NCBI RefSeq assembly: GCF_000367925.1
Contig: NZ_KB849176.1
Span: forward strand, 310,001 to 374,000
From: Acinetobacter bohemicus ANC 3994
GTDB taxonomy: Bacteria; Pseudomonadota; Gammaproteobacteria; Pseudomonadales; Moraxellaceae
Direction of reading: 5' to 3'
DNA: 64,000 bases
Part shown: positions 36,408-46,201 of the stretch, one piece after another
How the letters are laid out: each line of letters opens with the position of its first letter
How positions within the stretch are numbered: the stretch's first letter is position 1
Position numbers and translations under genes: made by a program
Notes under the pieces: generated by a model
What the model saw: only the letters and a program-made list of their open reading frames with translations
Database searches by the model: none
Told to the model about the DNA's origin: nothing

Positions 36408-37574
36408 ATGAATTTACATGAGTATCAAGCAAAAGCGTTATTAAAAAAATATGGTATGCCAGTTCAAGAAGGTGTACTCGCAACAAATGCAGAAGAAGCC
36501 GTAAAAGCTTTTGAGCAACTCGGTGGTAAATTTGCGGTAATGAAAGCCCAAGTACATGCTGGCGGTCGAGGCAAAGCGGGCGGTGTAAAAGTAGTGAAGT
36601 CGGCTTCAGAAGCTGCTGATTATGCCAATCAAATTATTGGTACGCGTTTAGTAACCTACCAAACGGATGCCAATGGCCAACCAGTAAATAGTATTCTTGT
36701 TTGTGAAGATGTTTATCCTGTTGAACGCGAACTTTATTTAGGCGCAGTGGTTGATCGTTCGAGTCGTCGAGTCACATTTATGGCATCGACTGAAGGTGGT
36801 GTCGAAATTGAAAAAGTCGCTGAAGAAACGCCTGAAAAAATTATTAAAGTTGAAGTGGATCCATTGGTTGGATTGTTGCCATTTCAAGCGCGTGAAGTCG
36901 CTTTTGCACTGAATTTAAAACATGGACAAATCAATCAATTTGTTCAAGTAATGACTGCGGCTTATGCAGCATTTATTGAAAATGATTTTGCTTTGTTTGA
37001 AATTAACCCATTATCTGTACGTGAAAATGGTGACATTCTGTGTGTCGATGCCAAAGTGGGGATCGACTCGAATGCATTGTATGGTTTACCTGCGATTGCC
37101 GCGCTACGTGACAAGTCGCAAGAAAATGAGCGCGAGCTAAAAGCATCTGAGTTTGACCTGAACTATGTAGCGCTTGAAGGCAATATTGGTTGTATGGTCA
37201 ATGGTGCGGGTTTGGCGATGGCGACCATGGACATCATTAAATTGTATGGTGGTCAGCCTGCAAACTTCCTTGATGTGGGAGGAGGTGCAACCAAAGAACG
37301 TGTGATTGAAGCTTTTAAAATTATTTTATCAGATACCTCAGTTCAAGCGGTTCTGATCAATATCTTTGGTGGAATTGTACGTTGTGACATGATTGCTGAA
37401 GCAATTATTGCAGCGGTTCAAGAGGTAAATGTGACTGTACCTGTGGTGGTTCGCTTAGAAGGCAACAATGCAGAGTTAGGTGCAAAATTACTGGATGAAT
37501 CGGGTTTGAAATTAATTTCTGCGAATGGGCTTGCTGATGCCGCAGAAAAAGTTGTTGCTGCAGTGAAAGCGTAA
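36408..37574 (+). CDS. sucC: Succinyl-CoA synthetase beta subunit
   Basis: A 388-residue ATP-grasp subunit. MNLHEYQAKALLKKYG opens the nucleotide-binding part; HAGGRGKAGGVK binds the phosphate; CQ-type succinate/CoA elements include NGAGLAMATMD and GGGATKERV, with NIFGGIVRCD near the end. With SucD it makes succinate and ATP or GTP from succinyl-CoA. It is followed by sucD after 12 bases with an AAGGAG ribosome site. Confidence 0.97.
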   Translation: MNLHEYQAKALLKKYGMPVQEGVLATNAEEAVKAFEQLGGKFAVMKAQVHAGGRGKAGGVKVVKSASEAADYANQIIGTRLVTYQTDANGQPVNSILVCEDVYPVERELYLGAVVDRSSRRVTFMASTEGGVEIEKVAEETPEKIIKVEVDPLVGLLPFQAREVAFALNLKHGQINQFVQVMTAAYAAFIENDFALFEINPLSVRENGDILCVDAKVGIDSNALYGLPAIAALRDKSQENERELKASEFDLNYVALEGNIGCMVNGAGLAMATMDIIKLYGGQPANFLDVGGGATKERVIEAFKIILSDTSVQAVLINIFGGIVRCDMIAEAIIAAVQEVNVTVPVVVRLEGNNAELGAKLLDESGLKLISANGLADAAEKVVAAVKA

Positions 37575-37586
37575 GGAGTATCAATC

Positions 37587-38477
37587 ATGAGCGTATTAGT
37601 AAATAAAAACACCAAAGTATTGGTACAAGGCTTTACCGGTAAAAATGGTACTTTTCATTCAGGACAAGCCCTCGATTACGGGACAAAAGTGGTTGGTGGT
37701 GTAACACCCGGCAAGGGTGGTCAGGTTCATTTAGATCTTCCTGTGTTTAATACCATGAAAGAAGCAGTTAATTCGACCGGTGCGGATGCTTCCGTGATTT
37801 ATGTTCCTGCACCATTTGTATTGGATTCAATTGTGGAAGCAGTGGATTCAGGTGTTGAATTGATTGTGGTGATTACTGAAGGCGTACCGACTTTAGATAT
37901 GCTTAAAGCAAAACGTTACCTTGAAACATATGGTAATAACGTGCGCCTAATTGGGCCAAACTGTCCGGGCATTATCACTCCGGGTGAATGTAAAATCGGC
38001 ATTATGCCGGGACATATTCATCAGGCCGGTAAAATCGGCATTATCTCGCGTTCAGGCACATTGACTTATGAGGCGGTATCGCAAACCACCAAGCTTGGTT
38101 TAGGTCAGTCAACCTGTATTGGTATTGGTGGAGATCCAATTCCGGGTATGAATCAAATTGATTGCTTGAAATTGTTCCAAGAAGATCCACAAACCGAAGC
38201 CATTATTATGATTGGTGAAATTGGTGGTACTGCGGAAGAAGAAGCTGCGGAATATATTCAATCCAATGTGACTAAACCAGTCGTGGGTTATATTGCAGGG
38301 GTGACTGCGCCTAAAGGCAAGCGTATGGGGCATGCTGGCGCAATTATTTCAGGGGGTAAAGGGACTGCGGAAGAAAAATTTGCGGCCTTTGAAAAAGCGA
38401 GTATGGCTTATACGCGTAGTCCAGCAGAACTCGGTTCGACCATGTATGCGGTACTGAAGGAAAAAGGTTTGCTTTAA
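37587..38477 (+). CDS. sucD: Succinyl-CoA synthetase alpha subunit
   Basis: A 296-residue subunit with a Rossmann CoA-binding domain (VLVQGFTGKNGTFHS), GGVTPGKGGQ, and the phosphohistidine region GKRMGHAGAIISGGKGTAEEK, where the His in GHAGA carries the phosphate. RSGTLTYEAV and GIGGDPIPG are conserved. It forms the alpha/beta enzyme with SucC and closes the TCA cluster, followed by a terminator. Confidence 0.97.
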   Translation: MSVLVNKNTKVLVQGFTGKNGTFHSGQALDYGTKVVGGVTPGKGGQVHLDLPVFNTMKEAVNSTGADASVIYVPAPFVLDSIVEAVDSGVELIVVITEGVPTLDMLKAKRYLETYGNNVRLIGPNCPGIITPGECKIGIMPGHIHQAGKIGIISRSGTLTYEAVSQTTKLGLGQSTCIGIGGDPIPGMNQIDCLKLFQEDPQTEAIIMIGEIGGTAEEEAAEYIQSNVTKPVVGYIAGVTAPKGKRMGHAGAIISGGKGTAEEKFAAFEKASMAYTRSPAELGSTMYAVLKEKGLL

Positions 38478-38493
38478 TCATTCAAAAAGTAAT

Positions 38494-38522
38494 AAAAACC
38501 CTCAATCAATTGAGGGTTTTTT
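38494..38522 (+). terminator. Terminator after sucCD
   Basis: AAAAACCCTCAA and TTGAGGGTTTTTT make a 12-bp stem with a 4-base loop, 17 bases after sucD. Confidence 0.9.
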
Positions 38523-38824
38523 ATTAGTTGATATTTATAGTGTGATAGCGCAATAGCGGATGATGGAATTTAAAATGATGAATTTAGCGAATCATGCAAT
38601 GCATGGCTGCAATGTTAACAGCTCCTAAATAAAACACTTTTTTAGAAAATATAAAATTAGAAAAATATAGATGTCTTACAGTGTTAAGTTAATGTGACAT
38701 GTATCATATTGGTTAATAAAAATACAAAACTAAACATGAAAAATGATTGATGTTATTAGGTTTAAGCGTATTGTTTATAAGGGAATACAACAATTAATAA
38801 CAATGAATTAAGAGTACTTTAACT
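38523..38824. other. Gene-free region upstream of pgaA
   Basis: These 300 bases are AT-rich, and no open frame or clear promoter pair stands out. They presumably carry the promoter and any regulatory sites of the pgaABCD operon. Confidence 0.4.
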
Positions 38825-41299
38825 ATGAATAAGATGAATTCTAAATTAAATATACTTACTCTATCCTGTGGAACTTTACTGTTTTCTACATTGTTGCATG
38901 CAGAATTGTTATATAAGGACTCTGCTCTGCAACGTGAAGAAGTAGTAAGTTTAATTAAGCAAGGGCAAGTGGATGCGGGTTTGCAAAACCTTAGACAATT
39001 ACTCATGCAGCAACCCGATGATCAGAAATTGATTGCTGATTTTGTTGTAATTGCCTATGAAAATAAAAAATTTGTAGAATCTGATGTTAAATACTTAGAT
39101 GGCATACAAACTGCACAATTTCCAGAATATGGAAAAGTTAATGTTATTAAAGCATTACGAGATTTGAAAAAATTTGAATTAGCAGAACAGTGGGCAAAAA
39201 AATTCGCCGAGAACGATCAAAATCAAATGTGGAGGGTGTGGATCGGGGTCTTACAGGCAGAAGCAGGAAAAACCCTTCAATCGAAAGAAACATTGGCTCC
39301 GCTTGATATCAACTATATTGACCCTGACTATTTAGCACAACTCGCTTATGCTTATCGCATGTTAGATATGCCAATTGAAGCATTGAATGCAGCGAGCCTA
39401 GCCGTTGAAAAGAATCCCAATAGCAGTACGCAAGAACAGTATGTATTGGCACTTATGGCAAATGCTGACTATGCTAAGGCTGAAAAATATATTCAAGATA
39501 ATGAAGTACTCAGAAAACAGCCTCAACTTAGAGCGAGTGCCAAGATTAGTGAATTCACCCAACGTATTCAAAATGCAGTGCAGTATTACAAGGTTTTAAC
39601 TTATCGTGATCGTGGGAATATTGCATATAAACAGCTTAATCAAGTTCTCGCCGATATGGCGAAATTTGAATCACAACTGCCTAATGATCAAAATATTAGA
39701 CGTCAATTCTACTATGAATATATCTATGCTTTAAATGAGCGAAATTTGTCTGGAAAAGTACTTGAGCAAATTCCAAAAGTTGGCATACCGATTGATAAAA
39801 TGCCTCCTTATGTACGTCAATCAATTGCGGATGCCTACCTAAAAGATCGGCAACCTAAATTGGCTGAAGCACTCTATAAAAATTTGTTGAAGGAAAAGAA
39901 CTATCAAACCTATGAAATTTATTCTGGCTTGTATTACGCCTTAATTGAACAAGAAAAGTATAAAGAAGCGAATCAATTGATTTTAGCTATGGATAAATTA
40001 TTACCGACTTTTCAATATAGTAATGCCAAAGGGGTTGATAGGGTTACCCATGATGATCGTATTGAATATATAGCCTTAGTGGGTCTCAATTATGTTTATC
40101 GCCATGAGTATGCTAAAGCTGAAAAGTATTTTGAAGAACTGGTTGCAAAAGCGCCAAATAATATCATTTATCAAAATCACCTTGCACAAGTACAACGCTG
40201 GCGTGAACAACCACAGCGTTCCGAAGAAACCTTGGCACTGTGGGATGGTGTTGAACCCGTTGATCAGGCAATACGAATCAATAACTTACAGAACATGCAA
40301 GCCTTGGGTCATATTCCAGAATGGCGTAAGCTGAATGCTTATCTCATGGAAGCGATGCCGGGGGATTCGGGTGTTGTAAAGAGCAAAAAAGAACTCGATG
40401 ATCGTGATCGTGCATCGATTCAGCATATGAGTACTTTTTCAAAAAGTGACTCTGATAATACGGCTTTGCTCAATCGCTTAAAAGGAAGTCGTGAACAGGA
40501 CTACTTGACCCGTGTTAATAGTCCATGGTTTTACGATACTTTTCGTGCTTATGTCGATCATAGTCTGCGTACGGCTGACTATACCGAAGGCAAAATTGAC
40601 GATCAACGCGTAGGACTGGGTCTGGAATGGGAATCGCATCGTAAGGCTGCAAATATTTTACTGTCTCAAAGTGTAGATGGAGGTAATGATCGTTTTGGGG
40701 TTGAACTTAATTGGTCGCAATGGTTGGGTGACCATTTGCAGTATGTTTTAGGCTTCAATAGTCAGGCAGATATCCCATTACAAGCGATCAAAAAAGGCAA
40801 TGAGGGGAAATCTTATACTGTTGGCTTGAACTTGCAAAAAAATGAATCTCAAGAAGCAGGGGCAGCATATCAATTAACAGATATTGATGACGGTAACACA
40901 CGTCATGAAATCACAGGTTACCTTAAACAACGAATTTTTGCGGCACCTCATAATATTACCAGTGCTACTTTAGGGGGTTATTACGGTAAAAATGATAAGG
41001 TACTGGTCGATTATTTTAATCCTAAAGAAAGTTATAGTGTCGAACTGGCTTTACAACATGACTGGATCACTTGGCGTAGACATGACAGAAATTTCACCCA
41101 ACATTTTGAAGCAACTATAGGCACTTTTAGACAAACATCATTTCCCTCAGAAATGATTTATAACGTTTTTTATCGACATGATTGGCAACTTTCTCGAACT
41201 TGGGATTTGAATTATGGCATAGGATGGGGAACACATCCATATGATGGGGAGGATGAAAAAAGGACTTATGCAACTCTTGGCTTTAAGGGGAATTTTTAA
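38825..41299 (+). CDS. pgaA: Poly-N-acetylglucosamine outer-membrane export porin
   Basis: The 824-residue protein starts with a signal peptide (cleavage likely after LLHA). A long periplasmic region of TPR-like helical repeats follows (about residues 40-500), then a C-terminal beta-barrel (about 530-824) ending in Phe, as expected for an outer-membrane protein (TLGFKGNF). The barrel exports partly deacetylated PNAG, and the TPR region holds PgaB. It is the first gene of pgaABCD; its stop codon overlaps the pgaB start by one base. No strong ribosome site precedes the ATG. Confidence 0.93.
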   Translation: MNKMNSKLNILTLSCGTLLFSTLLHAELLYKDSALQREEVVSLIKQGQVDAGLQNLRQLLMQQPDDQKLIADFVVIAYENKKFVESDVKYLDGIQTAQFPEYGKVNVIKALRDLKKFELAEQWAKKFAENDQNQMWRVWIGVLQAEAGKTLQSKETLAPLDINYIDPDYLAQLAYAYRMLDMPIEALNAASLAVEKNPNSSTQEQYVLALMANADYAKAEKYIQDNEVLRKQPQLRASAKISEFTQRIQNAVQYYKVLTYRDRGNIAYKQLNQVLADMAKFESQLPNDQNIRRQFYYEYIYALNERNLSGKVLEQIPKVGIPIDKMPPYVRQSIADAYLKDRQPKLAEALYKNLLKEKNYQTYEIYSGLYYALIEQEKYKEANQLILAMDKLLPTFQYSNAKGVDRVTHDDRIEYIALVGLNYVYRHEYAKAEKYFEELVAKAPNNIIYQNHLAQVQRWREQPQRSEETLALWDGVEPVDQAIRINNLQNMQALGHIPEWRKLNAYLMEAMPGDSGVVKSKKELDDRDRASIQHMSTFSKSDSDNTALLNRLKGSREQDYLTRVNSPWFYDTFRAYVDHSLRTADYTEGKIDDQRVGLGLEWESHRKAANILLSQSVDGGNDRFGVELNWSQWLGDHLQYVLGFNSQADIPLQAIKKGNEGKSYTVGLNLQKNESQEAGAAYQLTDIDDGNTRHEITGYLKQRIFAAPHNITSATLGGYYGKNDKVLVDYFNPKESYSVELALQHDWITWRRHDRNFTQHFEATIGTFRQTSFPSEMIYNVFYRHDWQLSRTWDLNYGIGWGTHPYDGEDEKRTYATLGFKGNF

Positions 41300-43137
41300 T
41301 GAAAAAAATTGCAAAAAGTTTATTTTCTTCAATTCTAACAATAGTTTTGGTGGTTCCTACAGTTGGTTTGGCTCAGAATGTGACAAAAACTGCACCTGAA
41401 ATATCAGATAATTTATTTGTCACACTCACTTTTCATGATGTGAGAGATGATGTTGCAAGAACAGGGGACCGAGATGTCTATGCCATTAGTACAAAAAATT
41501 TAGCACAATATTTTGCTTGGATTCAGGAAGAAGGTTGGCATCCCATTCGTTTAGAAGATGTATGGCAAGCTCGTCAAAAGAAAAAGCCATTGCCAGCTAA
41601 ATCGGTATTGTTAACTTTTGATGATGGGGCATTAAGCAGTTATACCCGAGTTTTTCCTTTGCTGAAGCAGTATGATTTTCCAGCAGTATTTGCTATTCCA
41701 ACCAGCTGGATTAATGGTAATACTAAAGATGCTGATCAAGCTTATGGCGAACATAATCTGATGAATTGGGATCAGATGCGTGAAATGCAACAGTCGGGTT
41801 TAACTGAGTTTGTTTCACATTCCGACAATATGCATAAAGGTATTGTGGCTAATCCACAAAATAGTATGCAGCCTGCTGCAATTACACGTGAATATTCACC
41901 AATGTTTTCTAATTATGAATCTGATGAAGCCTATTCTAATCGGGTATTTTCAGACTTAAAACGGTCGAAGGAAACTTTAGATTTTGAACTGGGTATTAAT
42001 AGCTTAGCTATTTTCTGGCCTTATGGGGCTGTGACCAAAGAAAGTGAAGAAATTGCGGTAAAAGCGGGATTACCCATGTCCTTTAGCTTAGGTAGTATGT
42101 CGACCTTGGCAGACTCGGGGGCAACCTATCAACGTGGTCTGATTATGAACAATCCATCACCTGAAATGATCCATGAGGAAATGATGGATTTTTTGACTTT
42201 TGCGCGTGCTGACTATAAGCAACGCAAAAGTTTTATTCGTTTCGATTTGGCAGAAATGCTGAGTCCAAACAATCAAGTTTTTGATCAGAAATTGGGGAGA
42301 TTTTTAAATCAAATCAATTCATTAAGCAGCAATACTATTTTATTGCAAACAGTGGCTGATCAAAATGGTGATGGAAAAATCGATACTGCTTATTTTCCAA
42401 ACCAGCAATTGAAAATGAGTCAAGATTTGCTCAATCGTACTGTTTGGCAAGCGCGCACCCGAATTAATAATCGTGTATATGCAGAGCTACCAGTGAGTTT
42501 AGAAACAAAACAAGGGTTAAATCTTGCGGAGTTAACGGCTGATTTGGTCAAAAACAATTCTTCAATTGAAGGGTTAATGATAGAAACAGGTGATGAGTTT
42601 TCATGTGCTATTGAAAATAAAACATGGGATGCAGCTTGTATCCAGAAAATTAATCAAGTTTTTAAAATTAAAGAGCGAACCAAAGACCAGGCAAAATATT
42701 ATACGAATATCAGTAATAACTATCAAACTGCATTAAAAATGACTTTGAAAGATAAGCATATAGAGGGTTTAAAACCTTTACTTGAACATAGTTTAAATTA
42801 TAGTGATTATCTATATCTTGATTTTGACCCAGTAAATCAGCCTGAAATATTTAAAGCTGTACAAAAACAGTTGGAAAAGTTAAGTGATCAACAAAAGCAA
42901 CGTTTGATTTTTAGTTTTACCATTGATCCAAATGCATCAAAAAGAGAGTGGAAACGCTATCAACGCGATTATCAAGTGTTGAAAAAGTTAGCGATACAAA
43001 AAATTGGGATTAATAATTACCAATTGGCACAAGGACAGCGTGTTCAGGAAAACCTTTATAGAGAGTTAAGCTCGAATAATAGTCCATTAACTTATCTTAA
43101 TCCTTATGAACAAGCTAATGTTAAGGAGAGAAAATAA
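41299..43137 (+). CDS. pgaB: PNAG deacetylase PgaB with an apparently dead C-terminal hydrolase domain
   Basis: A 612-residue periplasmic protein. The NodB/CE4 deacetylase domain is intact: TFHDVRDD, LTFDDG and the SHSDNMHKG metal histidines. The signal peptide ends VGLAQ with no lipobox cysteine, so unlike the E. coli protein it is not predicted to be a lipoprotein. The C-terminal half aligns with the glycoside-hydrolase domain (LQTVADQNGDGKIDTAYFPN), but where family members have DGILxHDDxxLSDxED this protein reads EGLMIETGDEF, lacking the catalytic acid pair. A neighbouring gene at 44870 encodes an intact-looking copy. Confidence 0.93.
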   Translation: MKKIAKSLFSSILTIVLVVPTVGLAQNVTKTAPEISDNLFVTLTFHDVRDDVARTGDRDVYAISTKNLAQYFAWIQEEGWHPIRLEDVWQARQKKKPLPAKSVLLTFDDGALSSYTRVFPLLKQYDFPAVFAIPTSWINGNTKDADQAYGEHNLMNWDQMREMQQSGLTEFVSHSDNMHKGIVANPQNSMQPAAITREYSPMFSNYESDEAYSNRVFSDLKRSKETLDFELGINSLAIFWPYGAVTKESEEIAVKAGLPMSFSLGSMSTLADSGATYQRGLIMNNPSPEMIHEEMMDFLTFARADYKQRKSFIRFDLAEMLSPNNQVFDQKLGRFLNQINSLSSNTILLQTVADQNGDGKIDTAYFPNQQLKMSQDLLNRTVWQARTRINNRVYAELPVSLETKQGLNLAELTADLVKNNSSIEGLMIETGDEFSCAIENKTWDAACIQKINQVFKIKERTKDQAKYYTNISNNYQTALKMTLKDKHIEGLKPLLEHSLNYSDYLYLDFDPVNQPEIFKAVQKQLEKLSDQQKQRLIFSFTIDPNASKREWKRYQRDYQVLKKLAIQKIGINNYQLAQGQRVQENLYRELSSNNSPLTYLNPYEQANVKERK

Positions 43138-44405
43138 TGGAAAATTTAAATCTACTGCAATTCAGCGATTTTTATTTTGGCTTTGCTTTCTTCTACCCAC
43201 TATTTATGGCTTGGCTGTGGATTGCCGGTGGAATTTGGTTTTATTTAAAACATGAACGTAAACAACCTGTATTGCCAGAGCCTAGTGAGCATGCTTGCAG
43301 CATTATTATTCCTTGTTTTAATGAAGAAGCACAGGTCAGAGATACGATTAAATTTGCAATGCAAACCCAGTATCCGAATTTTGAAGTCATTGCAGTCAAT
43401 GATGGTAGTAAAGATGGAACTGCTGAAATTTTAGATGAACTTTTATTGCAATATCCAAAGCTTCGAGTGGTTCATTTGGCTGAAAACCAAGGTAAGGCTT
43501 ATGCCTTACGTGCCGGAGCGATGGTCAGTAAAAATGAATATTTGATCTGTATTGATGGTGATGCCTTGTTACATCCATATGCGGTGTTATGGATGATGCA
43601 CCATTTAACCAGTTATCCTCGGGTTGGAGCCGTGACGGGCAATCCGCGTATTGTGAACCGCTCTAGTATTCTAGGTAAAATTCAGGTGGGTGAATTTTCA
43701 TCTATTATTGGGTTGATTAAACGTGCACAACGAACTTATGGGCGTATTTTTACCATATCGGGAGCAATCGCAGGTTTTCGCAAAACGGCATTAGACCGCA
43801 TTGGTTATTGGCGTGATGATATGATCACGGAAGATATTGATGTGTCGTGGCGTTTGCAGTTCGATCATTGGGAACTGCAATATGTACCCAGAGCACTGTG
43901 CTATATCTATATGCCAGAAACGTTAAAGGGGTTATGGAAGCAACGTCTGCGCTGGGCTCAGGGTGGTGTTGAAGTCTTATTTGCTTATATTCCACGTTTA
44001 TTTAAATGGAATTTACGCCGTATGTGGCCGATTGCACTGGAGTCAATGATCAGTGTGCTTTGGGCATATGTGATGTTTGGTATTATTGTTTTATATTTAT
44101 ATGGTCTATTTTTTTCTTTACCAGGCGAGTGGGCAATTCAATCGCTATTTCCTCAATGGTATGGGATCATTCTCGGATTGACCTGTCTGATCCAATTCTT
44201 TGTTAGTTTATGTATTGATAAGCCATACGATAAAAACCGAATCTTCAGGAACTATTTTTGGGTGATTTGGTATCCTTTGTTCTTCTGGATTCTTACGATG
44301 CTGACCACAGTTGTCGCATTACCTAAAACAATTTTCAAAACTCAAAAACGTGCGCGATGGGTTAGCCCAGACCGTGGATTTAGAGGAGAGCCAGAAAATG
44401 ACTAA
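43137..44405 (+). CDS. pgaC: PNAG synthase, glycosyltransferase family 2
   Basis: A 422-residue inner-membrane enzyme polymerising UDP-GlcNAc into beta-1,6-PNAG. GT2 motifs: VNDGSKDGTAE, the DxD-type ICIDGDALL, the catalytic TEDIDVSW and QRLRWAQGG (QxxRW). One hydrophobic helix lies at the N-terminus and about three at the C-terminus. Its start overlaps the pgaB stop, and its end overlaps pgaD by 8 bases. Activity in characterised systems needs PgaD and cyclic di-GMP. Confidence 0.95.
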   Translation: MENLNLLQFSDFYFGFAFFYPLFMAWLWIAGGIWFYLKHERKQPVLPEPSEHACSIIIPCFNEEAQVRDTIKFAMQTQYPNFEVIAVNDGSKDGTAEILDELLLQYPKLRVVHLAENQGKAYALRAGAMVSKNEYLICIDGDALLHPYAVLWMMHHLTSYPRVGAVTGNPRIVNRSSILGKIQVGEFSSIIGLIKRAQRTYGRIFTISGAIAGFRKTALDRIGYWRDDMITEDIDVSWRLQFDHWELQYVPRALCYIYMPETLKGLWKQRLRWAQGGVEVLFAYIPRLFKWNLRRMWPIALESMISVLWAYVMFGIIVLYLYGLFFSLPGEWAIQSLFPQWYGIILGLTCLIQFFVSLCIDKPYDKNRIFRNYFWVIWYPLFFWILTMLTTVVALPKTIFKTQKRARWVSPDRGFRGEPEND

Positions 44406-44904
44406 TATAAAAGAACGTTTTTTGATTAAAGATGAGTCAAAGTTAGAGCTTCCTGAATATATTGACCGACCTGAATATGTACGCAATAAGAGTGTGGGCT
44501 ATAGTTTACAAATTGCAGGTTGGTTTATTTTTATGTGGTTGTTCATGCCGCTGATAACAGTGTTTTTTTGGTGGTTTGAAGGTAAAACCATTTATCAGCA
44601 AATGGTGGTACAAGCAGCACCGAATAGTCAATTAAGTTTAATGAATATCATGGTTATGATTTTACTCTCTATTTGTGTGCTGCTCCTTTGGGCAAGTTAC
44701 AATTGGGTTCGCTTTGCTGGTGATGAGCGACGTACTGCGCCGTTAGAAGTAGATGAACAACAGCTGGCGATGAGTTTTAAAGTCAATACAGACGATATTT
44801 TAACGATGCAGCAAGCCAAAAACCTAACCCTTTATTATGATGATAAAGGGATGCTTGAATTTTTCGAGGCTAATCATCAGTTAAAAAAGCGGATTTCAGC
44901 TTAG
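44398..44904 (+). CDS. pgaD: PNAG synthase accessory subunit PgaD
   Basis: A 168-residue protein with two transmembrane helices (AGWFIFMWLFMPLITVFFWW and MVMILLSICVLLLWASYNW), the layout of PgaD, which pairs with PgaC in the membrane. The frame is open from 44311 inside pgaC; the ATG at 44398, overlapping the pgaC stop, gives the proper start MTNIKERFLIK. The last 35 bases overlap the end of the convergent hydrolase gene, with no room for a terminator between them. Confidence 0.88.
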   Translation: MTNIKERFLIKDESKLELPEYIDRPEYVRNKSVGYSLQIAGWFIFMWLFMPLITVFFWWFEGKTIYQQMVVQAAPNSQLSLMNIMVMILLSICVLLLWASYNWVRFAGDERRTAPLEVDEQQLAMSFKVNTDDILTMQQAKNLTLYYDDKGMLEFFEANHQLKKRISA

Positions 44905-46093
44905 ACGGTTGAGGGTGTTCATTCACAAAATCATCAGGATAGTAACCAATATGTTTTACCCCATGCTGTTTTAAAAACTGGATGGTTTCGGTAATTTCTT
45001 GAGTTGAAAGTTTTTGATTATTGATCCAATTTACGGCTTGAAGTTCAAAAATAGTACGATCCAATGTTGGGTCGTATTTTTTACTCTGCTGAATTAAGTT
45101 TAAATAGAATTGTTGATGATCATCTGCCTCTTCCATATACGGCATGGCCATGATGGCATTGTAGTCATAGTATTGATAGGTGCTAGGCATAGACTGGCTA
45201 AACCAATTTTCACTTTCAGGATCCAATACTACAGGTGCATACATATTTCGTGCTGTGAGCATATTGGGTTGTTGTTGTTTAATAATTTTACTAATGCCTT
45301 CTGCAAATTGATCTAAATAGGCTGTTTTGAATTTCGCCAATTGTGATGGTTTCGGATGCTTCGATTGTTTTAATAATTGGTCAGCATTAAAGCCCCAAGA
45401 CTGGTACATTTTTTTTGCGATATTGGAGGAGTCTTCATAATCACTCAGGGTCACATCGTCATGATAGAGGATCCCATCGACTGAGTTTGATTGCATGAAA
45501 TCTAAATAAATTTCAGAGACATATTTAAGATTTTGTGGGTCAAATGGTGACACCCGAATATAACCTTGCTTTCCGCCTGCACTGTGTGAGACATAGGAAA
45601 GCTTGTAGCGTTTAGGAAACTCCCAAGCCATTAACGGCAGCCATGCATAAATATGTTTGACCTGCGTTGTGCTACGAATTTGACTGACAAGCGTGGGAAA
45701 TAGATTGTCTCTTAATGGGATGTGTCTATTTTTAAAATAAACTTGATCTGCGGATCCATTGGCATCTGGATCAGCAAAAGCCTGCAAAAAAATGGTATTG
45801 GGTTGAACCACATTGATGCGTTTTAATAACGCTTGAATATTCTGTTGTTGTTGTTTTTTGTCTTCATCATAGACATAGTCAATGTCGATATGCATAATCC
45901 GCATTTGATCAATCTTACTTACTTTCTTTACAGTCGCCGTGGTTTTAGAGGCTGCATATTGTTGCACAATATCATTTATAGGGTGGTGTTGAATTTCAGC
46001 TAAACCGGCTGACGTCGATAAAGGAAAACAACCTAAACTCAAATAAAGACAGTGAGTAAAACGATTTTTGTATACATTTTTAAAATTAATCAT
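44870..46093 (-). CDS. Standalone PgaB-type glycoside hydrolase (GH153-like), periplasmic
   Basis: A 407-residue protein matching only the C-terminal domain of PgaB, with a signal-peptide-like N-terminus (LYLSLGCFPLSTSAGLA). Core motifs are present: MHIDIDYVYDEDKKQQQQN, LQAFADPDANGSADQVYF and DGILYHDDVTLSDYEDS with the acidic residues that serve in catalysis in the family. PgaB hydrolase domains cleave partly deacetylated PNAG. There is no deacetylase domain. It is convergent with pgaD and overlaps it by 35 bases. It may supply the hydrolase activity missing from this strain's PgaB. Confidence 0.82.
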   Translation of the reverse strand: MINFKNVYKNRFTHCLYLSLGCFPLSTSAGLAEIQHHPINDIVQQYAASKTTATVKKVSKIDQMRIMHIDIDYVYDEDKKQQQQNIQALLKRINVVQPNTIFLQAFADPDANGSADQVYFKNRHIPLRDNLFPTLVSQIRSTTQVKHIYAWLPLMAWEFPKRYKLSYVSHSAGGKQGYIRVSPFDPQNLKYVSEIYLDFMQSNSVDGILYHDDVTLSDYEDSSNIAKKMYQSWGFNADQLLKQSKHPKPSQLAKFKTAYLDQFAEGISKIIKQQQPNMLTARNMYAPVVLDPESENWFSQSMPSTYQYYDYNAIMAMPYMEEADDHQQFYLNLIQQSKKYDPTLDRTIFELQAVNWINNQKLSTQEITETIQFLKQHGVKHIGYYPDDFVNEHPQPSKLKSAFLTDD

Positions 46094-46201
46094 TTTGAAT
46101 GGCTCTCTTTTTAGTAAATGATGAATTGCACTGCCTATTGAGTTATCGAAATGAAAGCCCTAAGGTGGCTGTTTAGTGTTCAAATTATTGTTTGTAAAAA
46201 A

